Program-made: the position numbers and the translations under genes | Notes under the pieces: generated by a model | Databases searched by the model: none | What the model was told of the DNA's origin: nothing | The model's input: only the letters and a program-made list of their open reading frames with translations | Origin: Saccharibacillus sacchari DSM 19268 | GTDB taxonomy: Bacteria > Bacillota > Bacilli > Paenibacillales > Paenibacillaceae | DNA: 59,109 bases | Reading direction: 5' to 3' | NCBI RefSeq assembly: GCF_000585395.1 | Contig: NZ_KK073875.1 | Coordinates: 2,091,821-2,150,929 of the forward strand | Shown here: piece after piece, positions 57,687 through 59,109 of the stretch | Position numbering within the stretch: the first letter of the stretch is position 1 | Layout: every line of letters starts with the position of its first letter

Positions 57687-58367
57687 ATGACAAAACAAAA
57701 AAAGATTCGACTGCTCTCCCTGCTGCTGATCTTGGCAGGGCTTGCAGTGATCCTGTATCCGGCTGCCGATCGTTGGTCGGCTGACCGGACTACACAAAAC
57801 ATGTTGGCGCAGGCGGAAGAACAAGCGGTTCCTTCCCCGTTATCGGTTCAGCGAATATCGACGGCAGGGCCGCCGCCTTCCGCGCATGGTCAAAATCAGT
57901 CCAAGCTTTCCATATCGTCGATTGAACAAGATTCCGGCGAATCATCGATAGCCGAAAAAGTCCTTCCGCAAAACTCGATACTCGGCATTATAAAGATTGA
58001 TAAAATCAATGTCTGTCTTCCCATTGTAGAAGGCTCGACACGGGAAAATATGCGCAGTGCCGCTGCGCATATCAGCGGTACAGCCTTACCCGGTGCTGTC
58101 GGAAACACGGCTATTGCCGCTCATAGAGCACATAAACCGGGCCGTTTGTTCAACAGACTTGGTGAAATGAATATTGGAGATGCGATTCAAATTCAGACAG
58201 GCGATCGAAATTTAACCTACTATGTGAATAAAATAACAAGAGTAGCACCTACGGATGTTTCCGTACTTAACGCTGACATGATTCATAAAGAACTCACTTT
58301 GATCACTTGCGATCCGTTAGTCAATCCAACGCACCGGCTTATCGTACATGCCGTTATGGAGAAATAA
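57687..58367 (+). CDS. Class D-like sortase
   Basis: The 226-aa protein has an N-terminal membrane anchor (LLSLLLILAGLAVILYPAA), a Ser/Gln-rich linker and a sortase domain: GIIKIDKINVCLPIVEGST, catalytic His in TAIAAHRAHKPGRLFNRL, Cys in LTLITCDPL and Arg in PTHRLIVHA. It cleaves a sorting signal and joins the protein to the wall or to another protein. There is no good ribosome site before ATG 57687; coupling to the gene ending at 57676 is likely. The neighbouring repeat protein is a candidate substrate. Confidence 0.92.
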   Translation: MTKQKKIRLLSLLLILAGLAVILYPAADRWSADRTTQNMLAQAEEQAVPSPLSVQRISTAGPPPSAHGQNQSKLSISSIEQDSGESSIAEKVLPQNSILGIIKIDKINVCLPIVEGSTRENMRSAAAHISGTALPGAVGNTAIAAHRAHKPGRLFNRLGEMNIGDAIQIQTGDRNLTYYVNKITRVAPTDVSVLNADMIHKELTLITCDPLVNPTHRLIVHAVMEK

Positions 58368-58394
58368 AAGCTCTTAACAAATGGAGGAAGCATC

Positions 58395-59109
58395 ATGAAT
58401 AAAGTAATCAGAATTTCTACTGCAGCGGCTCTGGCCTGCGCTTTCGGATTGGGTTACGCGAATTTGGAGACGCATGCGGAAAGCGCTGCGCCGCAAACTT
58501 TCATCATACGCCCCGAAATTTATGCGCCTCAAAGAATCGAGAACCTCGATCGACAGCAGATTGACAACCTGCCGGTGACAACCATCGTGACGAAAGAAGC
58601 GCCCCAGCCTCAAAGAATCGAGAACCTCGATCGACAGCAGATTGACAACCTGCCGGTGACAACCATCGTGACGAAAGAAGCGCCCCAGCCTCAAAGAATC
58701 GAGAACCTCGATCGGCAGCAGATCGACAACCTGCCGGTGACAACCATCGTGACGAAAGAAGCGCCCCAGCCTCAAAGAATCGAGAACCTCGATCGGCAGC
58801 AGATTGACAACCTGCCGGTGACAACCATCGTGACGAAAGAAGCGCCCCAGCCTCAAAGAATCGAGAATCTCGATCGGCAGCAGATCGACAACCTGCCGGT
58901 GACAACCATTGTGACGAAAGAAGCGCCCCAGCCTCAAAGAATCGAGAACCTCGATCGGCAGCAGATCGACAACCTGCCGGTGACAACCATCGTGACGAAA
59001 GAAGCGCCCCAGCCTCAAAGAATCGAGAACCTCGATCGGCAGCAGATTGACAACCTGCCGGTGACAACCATCGTGACGAAAGAAGCGCCCCAGCCTCAAA
59101 GAATCGAGA
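58395..59109 (+). CDS. Secreted 27-residue repeat protein (3' end outside window)
   Basis: TGGAGGA precedes ATG 58395. A signal peptide (KVIRISTAAALACAFGLGYA) leads into IIRPEIYAP and then seven full 27-residue repeats with an eighth cut by the window edge. Each unit reads PQRIENLDRQQIDN, then LPVTTIVTKEAPQ. It contains LPVTT, which resembles a sortase LPxT motif, and is likely extended and Gln/Asp-rich. The gene follows a class D sortase by 27 bp. Whether a real C-terminal sorting signal exists cannot be seen. Confidence 0.85.
   Translation, partial: MNKVIRISTAAALACAFGLGYANLETHAESAAPQTFIIRPEIYAPQRIENLDRQQIDNLPVTTIVTKEAPQPQRIENLDRQQIDNLPVTTIVTKEAPQPQRIENLDRQQIDNLPVTTIVTKEAPQPQRIENLDRQQIDNLPVTTIVTKEAPQPQRIENLDRQQIDNLPVTTIVTKEAPQPQRIENLDRQQIDNLPVTTIVTKEAPQPQRIENLDRQQIDNLPVTTIVTKEAPQPQRIE
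58527..59109 (+). repeat. 81-bp tandem repeats inside the surface protein gene
   Basis: Units start at 58527, 58608, 58689, 58770, 58851, 58932 and 59013, with a partial unit from 59094. They differ only at a few third codon positions (CGA/CGG, ATT/ATC, AAC/AAT, ATC/ATT), so the protein repeat is exact while DNA drift is silent. Slippage or recombination can change copy number. Confidence 0.97.

Noticed and set aside
58374..59099. Long minus-strand open frame through the repeat region
   Set aside because: The repeat unit is 81 bp, a multiple of three, so any frame open in one unit stays open in all. The plus strand has the ribosome site, signal peptide and silent third-position changes.
58527..59109. 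CRISPR-like array
   Set aside because: The units are adjacent with no variable spacers and encode an exact protein repeat.

Overview
The window looks like a chromosomal piece of a Gram-positive, moderately high-GC member of the Paenibacillaceae, and gene content and codon style remind me of Saccharibacillus or Paenibacillus. This is my recognition from the sequence, not a search result. Strong AGGAGG-type ribosome sites, sigma-A promoters, a cre-like site, TGTNA-N7-TNACA (GlnR/TnrA-type) boxes, a class D sortase and SH3b/amidase proteins all fit a Firmicute. No rRNA, tRNA or CRISPR array was seen.

Layout. 1-6.1 kb: the 3' part of a PAS histidine kinase, a decayed stretch holding a small IS630-like MITE and two gene remnants, an orphan response regulator with a degenerate receiver, MarR-DoxX, and an HxlR regulator beside a redox operon (FMN reductase, DsbA/SpxH-like protein, YdhR-like monooxygenase). 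6.1-12.6 kb: secreted glucoamylase-like protein, small membrane proteins, a MarR-nitroreductase-ABM monooxygenase group and an NlpC/P60 endopeptidase. 12.6-14.5 kb: an AT-rich, translationally coupled AAA ATPase plus TOPRIM (DUF3226-like) pair, a candidate anti-phage module. 14.7-28.2 kb: GH4 alpha-galactosidase with a divergent AraC regulator, a second AraC regulator, pyruvate kinase, SH3b-amidase, GAF hybrid histidine kinase, soluble double-PAS chemoreceptor, DEAD-box helicase and a DinB-like protein.

28.3-35.4 kb: assimilatory nitrite block. nirB-nirD and nirC-cobA run leftward. An ANTAR-domain regulator and a TrpD2-like gene run rightward. The nirB leader holds two hexaloop hairpins of the ANTAR type next to a terminator, and the divergent promoters share a perfect GlnR/TnrA-type box. 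35.5-38.3 kb: ArsR regulator and two paired YdcZ/DUF606 membrane proteins, split by an IS630-family element that landed in the TA of a stop codon.

39.4-43.5 kb: the most striking locus. Four overlapping genes encode a D-Ala ligase-family enzyme, an alanine/serine racemase-like protein, a VanXY-like D,D-peptidase and a VanT-membrane-domain-like acyltransferase. Together they form a VanC/G/L-like set with a split VanT and no VanRS next to it.

43.5-55 kb: AbrB-family membrane protein, SRPBCC protein, AraC regulator, an unusual Gfo/Idh/MocA-UPF0303 fusion coupled to a LysR gene, a MetX-like hydrolase, GNAT, LysR and AraC remnants, and an ABC exporter with a CPBP-like membrane protein. 54.7-59.1 kb: two divergent secreted paralogs (copper-amine-oxidase-N plus DUF4163/DUF3298-like), a class D sortase, and the start of a secreted protein made of perfect 27-residue repeats, each containing LPVTT.
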